Source: Desulfobacteraceae bacterium (GTDB lineage Bacteria > Desulfobacterota > Desulfobacteria > Desulfobacterales > Desulfobacteraceae). From it: DNA of 64,000 nt. Below are positions 34,811-43,343 of this stretch, in pieces; within the stretch, counting starts at the first letter, position 1; each line of letters starts with the position of its first letter. The stretch covers positions 43,131 to 107,130 of the forward strand of contig QZLA01000384.1 of assembly GCA_004796375.1 (NCBI GenBank), in the 5' to 3' direction. The notes beneath the pieces were generated by a model. That model saw only the letters and a program-made list of their open reading frames with translations. It was not told the origin of the DNA and ran no database searches. Made by a program: the position numbers and the translations under genes.

Positions 34811-35581
34811 ATGGCAGATTTACAATATTTAAATGTTGAGAAAGATGATCAGGTCGCCAGAATCACCTTGAACCGGCCCAAACACAATGTGCTGGACATT
34901 CCCATGATGAATGAACTCAATGGTGAACTGGCAAAGATTGCAGCCGACGAAACCCTTAAATGTGTGGTGATCACCGGAGAGGGAAGAAGCTTCTGCGCCG
35001 GTGTGGAGGTTGCGGATCACAAGCCGGAGCAGGTCGAAGAGATGGTGTCGGTATTTAACCGCATTTTCGAGCTGGTGAACATGATCGACATCCCCATTAT
35101 TGCCGCGGTGAACGGTGCATGCCTGGGCGGCGGCATGGAGGTGGCCATTGCCTGTGATATTGTGATGGCGTCTGAGAATGCCATTTTCGGGCAGCCGGAA
35201 ATCAAACTGGGTTTCTTCCCACCCTATGCGGCCATCCGTCTCCCCGAGCTGGTCGGGGTGGCCAAATCCATTGAAATCCTGACCACCGGCAGAAATTATA
35301 CGGCGGCTCAGTCAAAGGATCTGGGGTTTGTCACCCAGGTGGCTCCGGTTGAATCCTTCGCTGAAGAGGTGGATAAAACGGTCAAAGAGATCTGCATGGC
35401 CAGTCCCTTGATCATACGACTGAACAAGCGGGCGGTCAAGCGCCACATTGGAACCAGCTTCTTCCAGGGTGTAGACCTGGTTTCCAACTATTTTTTAAAC
35501 ACCCTGATGAAAACTGAGGATACCCTTGAAGGTATTGCCAGTTTCGAGGAAAAGCGGCGGCCTCAATGGAAAAATAAATAA
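34811..35581 (+). CDS. Enoyl-CoA hydratase/isomerase family protein (dienoyl-CoA hydratase-like)
   Basis: A 256-residue crotonase-fold protein. It has the oxyanion element FCAGVEVADHKPEQV, CLGGGMEVAIACDIVMASENAIFGQPEIKLG with both catalytic-region glutamates, and FFPPYAAIRLPELVG. AGVEVADHKPE and GFFPP are more typical of the cyclohexa-1,5-dienecarbonyl-CoA hydratase branch than of classical crotonase. In this operon, hydration of crotonyl-CoA to 3-hydroxybutyryl-CoA is the most natural role (inference). The start has GGGAGA. A strong terminator follows. Confidence 0.85.
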   Translation: MADLQYLNVEKDDQVARITLNRPKHNVLDIPMMNELNGELAKIAADETLKCVVITGEGRSFCAGVEVADHKPEQVEEMVSVFNRIFELVNMIDIPIIAAVNGACLGGGMEVAIACDIVMASENAIFGQPEIKLGFFPPYAAIRLPELVGVAKSIEILTTGRNYTAAQSKDLGFVTQVAPVESFAEEVDKTVKEICMASPLIIRLNKRAVKRHIGTSFFQGVDLVSNYFLNTLMKTEDTLEGIASFEEKRRPQWKNK

Positions 35582-35605
35582 CGCCCGACCATCACTCCTG
35601 TGTAG

Positions 35606-35652
35606 AAAAATCCCCGGCCCTGTGAATCAGCTTTCACGCCGGGGATTTTTTT
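35606..35652 (+). terminator. Rho-independent terminator after the gcdA operon
   Basis: AAAAATCCCCGGC and GCCGGGGATTTTT form a long stem separated by about 20 nt, followed by a run of T. It ends the carrier/gcdA/crotonase transcript. The flanking A and T runs make it potentially bidirectional. Confidence 0.85.
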
Positions 35653-35797
35653 AATTTTCCCCATCATTGCCCGCCCGGTTGAATTATGCTAAAAAATTTT
35701 AATGTTCCTGTTTAGAATCCGGATAGTTATGAAAACGTTAAAAACGCATTTTCCCTGGTACCAAAAGGCTTGGGGACGCGCAAGAAAAGGAGAGATC

Positions 35798-36556
35798 ATG
35801 GGTAGGGCACAATTCTGGACCATCGTACGGATTGGAGTGATCATGGGAGTTGTTCTGCTGGTTACCGCTGCTGCATGTTATGCTGGAGGTGCGGGTGAAG
35901 GAAAAAGCAGTAAAAGAAAGTCAACCGCTGCCCCCTCAGGGGCAACGAAAACGGCACCGCTGCCCTGGTATGACGACGATGAGATCGATCCGGGATTCGG
36001 CGCTCCCGGGTTTGTATATCCCAAAGAGGATAAAACAAATACCATTGCCAATACCTGGGGGGCGCATAAAAAAGATAAGCCCGCCCACTGGACAGGTAGC
36101 AAGTGGCGCTCTTACCAGAAAAAACGGCAGAGCATCTACCGGTATGAGGCCAAGGAAAACATCAAGGCCGGGAACCGGGCGGACCGGAATTATAAGATCG
36201 CCAAAGGGGTTGGGGTAGCCGCAGCTGCCGGTGGTGCTGTTGTGGGGGCAGCCGCCTCACCCGCTGCCGCGCCAGCCATATACATTATTGGTGTCGGCGG
36301 TGACGGCGCAGCAGCCACGGCCGGCAGTCTGGCTGAAGGCAAAAGCCTCAAGGAGGCAGCGAAAGATGGGGCCAAAAAATCCCTATCCTCCGCGTTGCTC
36401 GGGAAGGTGGGTAGTGGAAAAACCAATGCTGCCTTGGGGTTTGCCGGCGGGCAGGCGGTTGATGACTCCATGGGATCGGGTATTGACTCAAGCCTTGTGA
36501 ATCAGATGCCCGAACCTGACGGATACGGCATCGGCATGCAGCCGCACTGGAAATAA
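35798..36556 (+). CDS. Exported Gly/Ala-rich protein of unknown function
   Basis: A 252-residue protein starting at ATG 35798 (GGAGAG upstream), with a signal peptide (IGVIMGVVLLVTAAACYA, residues about 10-27). The middle is basic and aromatic (WTGSKWRSYQKKRQSIYRY). Residues about 130-215 are Gly/Ala-rich and could span or insert into a membrane (GVAAAAGGAVVGAAASPAAA). No family recognised. It is 17 bp upstream of a lipoprotein with a peptidoglycan-binding domain, so an envelope role is likely. Confidence 0.72.
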   Translation: MGRAQFWTIVRIGVIMGVVLLVTAAACYAGGAGEGKSSKRKSTAAPSGATKTAPLPWYDDDEIDPGFGAPGFVYPKEDKTNTIANTWGAHKKDKPAHWTGSKWRSYQKKRQSIYRYEAKENIKAGNRADRNYKIAKGVGVAAAAGGAVVGAAASPAAAPAIYIIGVGGDGAAATAGSLAEGKSLKEAAKDGAKKSLSSALLGKVGSGKTNAALGFAGGQAVDDSMGSGIDSSLVNQMPEPDGYGIGMQPHWK

Positions 36557-36573
36557 AGAAGGGAGAATTCATC

Positions 36574-37908
36574 ATGCTCAAACGAAATATATTAATGGTC
36601 TCTTGCCTGTTTATGCTCTGTTTTCTGTTTGCCTGTGTGGGTACCGATACCGGGGGTGGGGGAGTGCAGCCGGTAACGTCCTCTAATGCTGTCCCTGAGA
36701 AGAGAATCGAATTACTTCCCCAGCGGGTGTTCATGGATCGCCAGGACCTGCCCGGCGACGTGGAGCACGTTCTGGCTGCCATCATCAATGTGATGCGCGG
36801 CGGTGAAGAAAAGATGCCCGGGATCGGATTTGATCCTCAAGGGGAACACCAGATACTCAATGACCCGTTTGCATTTCGCGGGTTTGATGTCAAATTCATT
36901 GATATCATCTTTTTTAAAACAGAAAAGGCACTGGACCGGGTGAGGTATGCCCTGTTGGAGTGCGGTCTCTATTTTGAAGATGATATCGGCCGGGCCGCTT
37001 ATATCAAGATTGCTGCGGACTATGCCGTAAGCGGGAAAGAGATCATTATTGCCAGGACCGAATATGAAATCCTTCCGAATCCCAATCCTGTGATCAAAGC
37101 GTTTATTGTTCCCAGACAGGCCTTTGAAGAGATGCCCGTCGAAACCAGGACCAGTTTCAGGGCACTGTATCTTATGGCCAGTCAACATGCCGTGGATATG
37201 ACACCTACGGACCAGGATAAGGCCCGGTATGACCAATTTCGCCAGATGTCCATGTTTCAGCGCCTCAGGTTCAGCTCAGGGGCCAGGCCGCGATCTTATT
37301 GCGTGCTGGTATTCTGCATGAACCGGCTGCGGCCGGAAAGCCGTTTTTTGGTCAGTGTATCAAAGGATGATGAACCGACCATTGACAGTACCTCAAGGTT
37401 TCATTTCAGGAACGATGCCGGCTGGGTTGCAGGACTTTTGGCCGGTACATTCTCCATCGATGCCTATGACAAGGAGGTGTTCTTCCATGTCCTGTTCAAT
37501 TCCGGAATTGATCCTTCGAACATGGACATGAAACCAGTAGCCCGGTTCAGCTCCCTGAAAAATTACCATGCAGCACAACGGACGGAGCCAGAAAACCCTT
37601 ATATTAAAGAATTTAAAGAACGGGGCATGGCCCTGAACCTGACACCTGCCCGATCCCTGTCAGACCAGAATTTTGCAGGCCCGGTGGAAAAGGGCGAGGT
37701 GTTTTTAAACCCGGCTTTGGCCAAGGATGCAAAAATGATCCAGCAGGAACTCAAGGGGCTGGGGTACTATACCATGAAGATCGACGGAGCGTTTGGGAAA
37801 GGCTCCAGGCGCGCACTCAAAGCGTTCAAGCAGGCCAATGGCCTGCCCGCGGATGCCCGGTGGGATCTGAACACACAAAAGGTGTTGTTCAAAGGATCCG
37901 GGTTGTAG
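36574..37908 (+). CDS. Lipoprotein with C-terminal peptidoglycan-binding domain
   Basis: A 444-residue lipoprotein: signal peptide with lipobox LFAC (Cys at about residue 21). A large N-terminal domain (about 30-360) is of unknown family. The C-terminal peptidoglycan-binding domain (about 380-440: KMIQQELKGLGYYTMKIDG, then FGKGSRRALKAFKQ) belongs to the PG_binding_1 type. It likely tethers the outer membrane to the cell wall, or anchors the small exported protein encoded just upstream. The start is preceded by GGGAGA. Confidence 0.8.
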   Translation: MLKRNILMVSCLFMLCFLFACVGTDTGGGGVQPVTSSNAVPEKRIELLPQRVFMDRQDLPGDVEHVLAAIINVMRGGEEKMPGIGFDPQGEHQILNDPFAFRGFDVKFIDIIFFKTEKALDRVRYALLECGLYFEDDIGRAAYIKIAADYAVSGKEIIIARTEYEILPNPNPVIKAFIVPRQAFEEMPVETRTSFRALYLMASQHAVDMTPTDQDKARYDQFRQMSMFQRLRFSSGARPRSYCVLVFCMNRLRPESRFLVSVSKDDEPTIDSTSRFHFRNDAGWVAGLLAGTFSIDAYDKEVFFHVLFNSGIDPSNMDMKPVARFSSLKNYHAAQRTEPENPYIKEFKERGMALNLTPARSLSDQNFAGPVEKGEVFLNPALAKDAKMIQQELKGLGYYTMKIDGAFGKGSRRALKAFKQANGLPADARWDLNTQKVLFKGSGL

Positions 37909-38207
37909 CCCGGGGTGTGAATTTTAGGAAAAATTAGAGATTTTTCAATATTAAATTCGAAAATTTTCAAAGGATTTCCCCGTTTGACAAGGGATTGCAT
38001 GAGAGCAACCTTTCAGGCGGGGATTAACCATTTGTTTTCAAAAGTGAATTGTGTTATACCCTTCTTTGGCATGTTTTCTGCTAATTCCCTATAAAGGCTG
38101 TGGAAACAGGCAGATGGATGGAGTTGGACCGAATGTGGGTAGTTTATGCGCGCAAGACTTATGGTTTAGATTACTGTGGTTTTGAAAGAGAATAAGGAAA
38201 ATTTAAA
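37909..38207. other. Intergenic leader region before metF-like gene
   Basis: About 300 bp, AT-rich, with no gene. At about 37977-38030, CCCCG and CGGGG flank an inner TTGC/GCAA hairpin, a possible structured leader or terminator of the lipoprotein transcript. No known riboswitch class was recognised, and no strong promoter could be fixed. Confidence 0.35.
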
Positions 38208-39080
38208 ATGAATCTTAAAAATAAACTTACCAATGGGGAGTTTAGTGTCATTGCTGAAATGAGCACCCCCAAGGGAGTTGATATATCAGATTTGGTTACC
38301 AGTGCCAGAAACCTCAAGTCCCGGGTGGATGCGGTTGTGATCCCGGATATGGACAACGGGGTGATGCACATGAGTGCGATTGCCGGAGCCGCTCTTGTCC
38401 GGCAGCAGGGCATCGAGCCCATGATTCATGTGTACGGGCGTGACCGGAACCGGATGGCCCTCCAGGGTGATATGTTGGCAGCCCATGTACTGGGAATCCC
38501 GAACCTTTTGGTTGTCCAGGGCGAAGAGATGAGCCTGGGTGATCATCAGGATGCAAAGCTTGTCGATGACCTTAACGAACGTGACATACTGGTCATGGTT
38601 GATACGCTGAAAAAAGGATCGGATCTGGCCGGATTCGAACTCAAGGGAAGCCCTGACTTTTTTGCAGGGTGTCAGGTCAATCCCATGACAGATGATAAGG
38701 ACCTTGACGCGGAATTCAACCGGGCCAAGGAAAAAGTTGACGCAGGCGCACAATTTATCATTGTTCCACCCGTTTTTGATATAAACAGTTATACTCCCAT
38801 CCTCGAAAAATTCAAATCATTGGATGTGCCGGTCATCGCCACGGTATTTTTACTTAAAAATGTCGGTATGGCCCGGTATATCTCCATCAATGACCCTGGT
38901 TCCAGACTGACGGATGCTTTGATTACCCGTATTCGGACAGCCAAAGACAGAGAAACGGAATGTATTGCCGTTGCAGGGGAAATGATCCAGGCCCTTGGCA
39001 AGGTGGTCCATGGCGTGAAAATCTCGGCCATGGGCTGGGAAGATCGTCTGCCGGCAATCCTGGACAGTGCTGGAATTTAA
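38208..39080 (+). CDS. MetF-like methylenetetrahydrofolate reductase family protein
   Basis: A 290-residue TIM-barrel flavoprotein of the MTHFR family. It has EMSTPKGVD near the start (acidic residue for hydride transfer to folate in the family), PMIHVYGRDRNRMALQGDMLAAHVLGI, LLVVQGEEMSLGDHQDAK and GAQFIIVPPVFDI. It is related to, but clearly distinct from, the second MetF at 43343. The start is supported by AAGGAAA. It precedes hdrA by 87 bp and is likely part of the same pathway unit. Confidence 0.88.
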   Translation: MNLKNKLTNGEFSVIAEMSTPKGVDISDLVTSARNLKSRVDAVVIPDMDNGVMHMSAIAGAALVRQQGIEPMIHVYGRDRNRMALQGDMLAAHVLGIPNLLVVQGEEMSLGDHQDAKLVDDLNERDILVMVDTLKKGSDLAGFELKGSPDFFAGCQVNPMTDDKDLDAEFNRAKEKVDAGAQFIIVPPVFDINSYTPILEKFKSLDVPVIATVFLLKNVGMARYISINDPGSRLTDALITRIRTAKDRETECIAVAGEMIQALGKVVHGVKISAMGWEDRLPAILDSAGI

Positions 39081-39167
39081 CGCGAAAATCACCTGACTCA
39101 CGAACTGTTTGATGTGATCTTATCGCCGAGACAGGGATGAATTTCCTTTACTAATAGTAGGTTATAT

Positions 39168-42100
39168 ATGCAAGAAGCCAAAGATATTCAATATGAAAGC
39201 TCTATAGACAAACGCGTGCTTGTCGTCGGCGGCGGGGTCGGAGGAATCCGGGCCGCACTGGATTTGGCTGAATCCCGGCGGAACGTCACGCTGATCGATA
39301 AGTCATATGCCATTGGCGGCCTGATGACTCAGCTTGATCGGACGTTTCCCACGAATAACTGTGATTTATGTACGGTTTCACCCCATCTGTCACAGAGTGG
39401 ACGACAAATCTATCTCGACCTGCAGCCCATGACCGTGCTTGATGCACTGGAGGGCGAGGCCGGAGATTTCAAGGCAACCCTTTTAACCCAGCCCCGCTAT
39501 ATCGATGTGGAGAAATGCACGGCCTGCGGCGAGTGTCAAAAGCAGTTCCCCGAGGCGGTCAGGTTTACACCGGGGCTGGATCCGCGGGCACCGACCTGCA
39601 TGAGATACCCCCAGGCAACCCCGTATGCTTATTCCATCGACATGGACAAGGTCACGGACAAAGACGCACTGGTCCAGTCCTGTAAGGCCGATGCCATTGT
39701 CCTGGATGACGAGCCCCGCAAGATTGAGTTGAATGTAGCGTCCGTGGTTCTGAGCATCGGTGCCGAGCTGTTTAATCCCGAAGCCCTGGATCATTTTGGT
39801 GCGGGCAAGCTGGATAATGTGGTGACCGGTCTGGAATATGAGCGCATCATGTCTGCATCCGGCCCGTTCCAGGGCAGCCTGCTCAGGCGGTCTGACCAAA
39901 AGCGCCCCAAACGGGTGGCATGGATTCAATGTGTCGGCTCAAGGGGAATCAACAAGGAAGACGTCCCATATTGTTCAGGCGTATGCTGCATGTATGCTCT
40001 GAAGGAGGCGATCGTTACCAAAGAGCGGTTTGCCCAGGAGATTGAGACCACCATTTTCTACATGGACATGCGGACCTATGGAAAGGATTATGAACTCTAC
40101 CTGAACCGTGCCAAAAACGAGTATGGTATCCGCATGATCCGGTGCCGCCCCCACTCCATTGTTGAGGATGCGGACACCAAAAACCTCTCCATCACCTATG
40201 CCGTTGAAGAGGAAGCGCAGCCGAAGATTGAAGAGTTTGATATGGTGGTCCTGTCCACCGGGTTCCGGATGAATTCGGAAACCGCCGTACTGGCCGAAAA
40301 GATCGGCGTTGAGCTGGATCCCTATCAATTTGTAAAAACCGATCATTTCAATGCCGTGGAAACCAGCAAACCCGGTGTATACGTCTGCGGCGTAGCCCAG
40401 ACGCCCAAGGATATCCCGGAAACCATGGTCCAGGGAAGTGCAGCCGCTTCCATGGCCGCCTCCAACCTGCCGGCCATGGCGGATGCCCTGCCCGAGGAGG
40501 AGTTGATTCCGGAACGGGATGTCAGCGGAGAAGATCCCAAGGTCGGCTTTTTTATCTGTGACTGCGGCATGGAGATCGGCGGGGTGATCCAGGTGAGTGA
40601 GATCGTCGAGTTTGCCAAAGGCCTGCCCCGTGTGGCCGTTTCCCAGGCCGTGGGGTACGGGTGTTCCAGTGAATCCATGGCCGTTATCGAAGAATCGATC
40701 AAAACCAACGGCCTGAACCGGGTGGTCATCGGCGGCTGTTCACCGAGAACCCATGAAGCCAAATTCCAGGACCTGCTCAGACGGGCCGGCCTGAACAAAT
40801 ATCTCGTCGAGATCGTCAATTTAAGAGACCAGAATACCTGGGCACACCTGGGTGAGCCGGACAAAGCACTCCAAAAGGCGTTTCGCCTGGTGGAATCCGG
40901 GATCAGCGGCGTACTCCAGACCCGCCCCCTGGTCGACCATACCCTGCCCATGAACCGCAACGCATTGGTGGTCGGCGGCGGTGTGACCGGCATGACCGCG
41001 GCACTGCAGTTGGCTGACCAGGGCATCAAGGTGTACCTGGTGGAACGGGCACCGGTTCTGGGCGGCGTGGCCCAGACCATTCGAAAAACCATTGAAGGCG
41101 AAGATGTCGGGGCGTTCCTCAACCAACTGGTAAAGGATGTGACTGCCCATGACAATATCCAGGTGTTGACCCGTTCGATCATTGTTGACCACTCCGGCAT
41201 GCCCGGTCGTTTTCAGACCGGTATCCAGACCGGTGTGAGAATGAACTACATGCAGCTGGACCATGGTGTCACCATTCTGGCTACCGGTGCACTGCCCAAC
41301 CGCCCGGCCATTTACGGCCTGGGGAGCCATGACGGCATCATGACCCAGCTGGATCTGGATACCCTGCTGGATGAGTCTCCGGAAAAGGTCCAGGAGATGG
41401 ACCAGGTGGTCATGATCCAATGCGCGGGATCCAGGGAGCCGGACAACCCGAACTGCTCAAGGATCTGCTGCCAGGCAGCCATCAAGAACGCATTGCGGGT
41501 CAAGGCATTGAACCCTGAAGCGTCCGTATACGTATTGTACAGGGACATCCGGACCTATGGCATGTACGAGGATTTCTACAGGGAAGCCAGGAACCAGGAT
41601 GTGCAGTTTATCCGTTTTACCCGGGATACCAAACCCGATGTCCGGGTAGAATCGGGCCGGGTGTATGTGTCCGTATTTGACGGGATTATCGGAAGAACAA
41701 TCGATATTGAAACCGACCTGCTGGCACTGAGCACCGGCATGATAGCCGATGATGAAACCACAGAGGATCTGGCCATGATGTTCCATGTCCCCAGAACTTC
41801 TGACAACTACTTTTTAGAAGACCATGTCAAACTGCGGCCGGTGGACATGTCGGTGAGAGGAATCTTCCTTGCCGGAACCGCGCATTCGCCCAAAACCATT
41901 CCTGAAAGCATTACCCAGGCCAGGGCGGCTGCAGGACGGGCCCAGACCATGCTGGCCAAGCAGGAGATCAACCTGGGCGCCAGTGTGGCCAAGGTTGACG
42001 GCAGCAAATGTGCGACCTGCCTGGTCTGTGTGAGGGCATGTCCGTTCAGCATACCATTGATCAATGAGGACCGGTATTCTCAGATCGACCCGGCCAAATG

Positions 42101-42215
42101 CCAGGGATGCGGGATCTGTGTCGCTGAATGTCCGGCCAAGGCCATTCAGCTGATGGCGTTTGAAGATGATCAGATTCTGGCCAAACTGGACGGTATTTTT
42201 GGAGGGCTCAACTAA
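39168..42215 (+). CDS. hdrA: Double-length HdrA-like FAD/iron-sulfur oxidoreductase
   Basis: A 1015-residue protein with two HdrA-type modules. Rossmann/FAD motifs occur at about 18-26 (LVVGGGVGG) and 598-608 (LVVGGGVTG). Cysteine-rich HdrA signatures include NNCDLCTVSPHLS and YCSGVCC in module 1 and NCSRICC in module 2. The first ferredoxin-like motif (CTACGECQKQFP, about 117) lacks its fourth cysteine. The C-terminus has two complete 4Fe-4S motifs (CATCLVCVRACP, about 948, and CQGCGICVAECP, about 978). HdrA is the flavin-based electron-bifurcating subunit. Followed by mvhD, metV and metF, it probably connects methylene-THF reductase to ferredoxin or NAD. Its stop overlaps mvhD by 1 bp. Confidence 0.93.
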   Translation: MQEAKDIQYESSIDKRVLVVGGGVGGIRAALDLAESRRNVTLIDKSYAIGGLMTQLDRTFPTNNCDLCTVSPHLSQSGRQIYLDLQPMTVLDALEGEAGDFKATLLTQPRYIDVEKCTACGECQKQFPEAVRFTPGLDPRAPTCMRYPQATPYAYSIDMDKVTDKDALVQSCKADAIVLDDEPRKIELNVASVVLSIGAELFNPEALDHFGAGKLDNVVTGLEYERIMSASGPFQGSLLRRSDQKRPKRVAWIQCVGSRGINKEDVPYCSGVCCMYALKEAIVTKERFAQEIETTIFYMDMRTYGKDYELYLNRAKNEYGIRMIRCRPHSIVEDADTKNLSITYAVEEEAQPKIEEFDMVVLSTGFRMNSETAVLAEKIGVELDPYQFVKTDHFNAVETSKPGVYVCGVAQTPKDIPETMVQGSAAASMAASNLPAMADALPEEELIPERDVSGEDPKVGFFICDCGMEIGGVIQVSEIVEFAKGLPRVAVSQAVGYGCSSESMAVIEESIKTNGLNRVVIGGCSPRTHEAKFQDLLRRAGLNKYLVEIVNLRDQNTWAHLGEPDKALQKAFRLVESGISGVLQTRPLVDHTLPMNRNALVVGGGVTGMTAALQLADQGIKVYLVERAPVLGGVAQTIRKTIEGEDVGAFLNQLVKDVTAHDNIQVLTRSIIVDHSGMPGRFQTGIQTGVRMNYMQLDHGVTILATGALPNRPAIYGLGSHDGIMTQLDLDTLLDESPEKVQEMDQVVMIQCAGSREPDNPNCSRICCQAAIKNALRVKALNPEASVYVLYRDIRTYGMYEDFYREARNQDVQFIRFTRDTKPDVRVESGRVYVSVFDGIIGRTIDIETDLLALSTGMIADDETTEDLAMMFHVPRTSDNYFLEDHVKLRPVDMSVRGIFLAGTAHSPKTIPESITQARAAAGRAQTMLAKQEINLGASVAKVDGSKCATCLVCVRACPFSIPLINEDRYSQIDPAKCQGCGICVAECPAKAIQLMAFEDDQILAKLDGIFGGLN

Positions 42216-42655
42216 TGGGAAATTTTGAACCGGAAATTGTCGGACTTTGTTGTCATTACTGTGCATACACAGCCGCGGATATGGCGGGTAGCAAACGAAT
42301 CTCCTACCCCTCCAACGTGAAGATCATCCGTGTGCCCTGCACCGGAAAAGTGGATGCCATACATCTGATGAAAGCTCTTGAAAAAGGCGCTGACGGCGTG
42401 TTTGTGGCCGGCTGCCTTGAGGGGGACTGTCACTTTAAAAACGGAAATACACGGGCCGCCAAACGGGTGGTGTATGTTAAAAATTACATTGAATCACTCG
42501 GTTTTGAACCGGAACGTGTGGCCATGTATAATATTTCCGCTGGTATGGGTGAACGATTTGCCCAGATCGCCGGTGAGTTTACCGAACAGATCAAAGCTTT
42601 GGGACCCAATCCCGTGAAAAATATAAAATCGAATCATCAGGCCGCAGGCCAGTGA
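42215..42655 (+). CDS. mvhD: MvhD-type hydrogenase iron-sulfur subunit (electron transfer to HdrA)
   Basis: A 146-residue 2Fe-2S protein. It has GLCCHYCAYTAADMAG in place of the usual CNWCSYGGADTAG, then VPCTGKVDAIHLMKALEKGADGVFVAGCLEGDCHFKNGN and the C-terminal YNISAG. The conserved cysteine set is complete. It transfers electrons from an input module to HdrA. Translation is coupled to hdrA (TAATG). The substitution in the first motif suggests adaptation to a non-hydrogenase partner. Confidence 0.92.
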   Translation: MGNFEPEIVGLCCHYCAYTAADMAGSKRISYPSNVKIIRVPCTGKVDAIHLMKALEKGADGVFVAGCLEGDCHFKNGNTRAAKRVVYVKNYIESLGFEPERVAMYNISAGMGERFAQIAGEFTEQIKALGPNPVKNIKSNHQAAGQ

Positions 42656-42677
42656 TTCCATATTTGGAGACCCGCAA

Positions 42678-43343
42678 ATGATAACTGCAGAACAGAAACC
42701 TATTGAAGAAATAATAGAATATATTGCACCGTATGACCGGATTCTTCTGGTCGGCTGCAACGAGTGCGTGACCGTTTGTGCAGCCGGTGGACGGAAAGAG
42801 GTCGGCCTTTTGGCATCCGCCCTTCACCTTCACAGTCTGAAACAGGGAAAGACGGTTGATATAAAAGAAATTACACTTGAAAGACAATGTGATCCTGAGT
42901 ATGTTGAAGAACTTGTGTCTTTGATTGACTCAGCAGATGCCATCCTTTCCATGGCATGCGGATGCGGCGTTCAGACCATTGCCGGCAGATACAAGGACAA
43001 ACCGGTTTATCCGGCGGTGAACACCAAGTTCATGGGGGCGTCCGAGTCCCAGGGGATCTGGGCTGAGAGATGCAAAGGATGCGGTGACTGCCTGCTGGGT
43101 GTGACCGGCGGCGTCTGCCCCGTGGCCCGGTGTTCAAAACAGCTGATGAACGGCCCCTGCGGCGGTACCTCCAACGGCCAGTGCGAGATCAGCCCGGATA
43201 CAGACTGCGCATGGCGCCTGATCTGGGAACGGCTTAAAGCCCTGGGCATGGAAAAACGGTATATCGAAGTCATGGTAGCAAAAGACTGGCGCCCGGCCGG
43301 CGGCGGCGGACCCAGAAGAATCGTGAGAGAGGATTTGACATAA
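42678..43343 (+). CDS. metV: MetV-like methylenetetrahydrofolate reductase zinc/iron-sulfur subunit
   Basis: A 221-residue protein of the MTHFR C-terminal (MetV) family. It has LLVGCNECVTVCAAGG near the start, SMACGCGVQTIA in the middle, then RCKGCGDCLLGVTGGVCPVARC and LMNGPCGGTSNGQCE. The cysteines bind Fe-S and/or zinc and bridge MetF to the electron-transfer complex. It sits between mvhD and metF with a 1-bp overlap to metF, the same association as the acetogenic MetVF-Hdr-MvhD complexes. Confidence 0.92.
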   Translation: MITAEQKPIEEIIEYIAPYDRILLVGCNECVTVCAAGGRKEVGLLASALHLHSLKQGKTVDIKEITLERQCDPEYVEELVSLIDSADAILSMACGCGVQTIAGRYKDKPVYPAVNTKFMGASESQGIWAERCKGCGDCLLGVTGGVCPVARCSKQLMNGPCGGTSNGQCEISPDTDCAWRLIWERLKALGMEKRYIEVMVAKDWRPAGGGGPRRIVREDLT

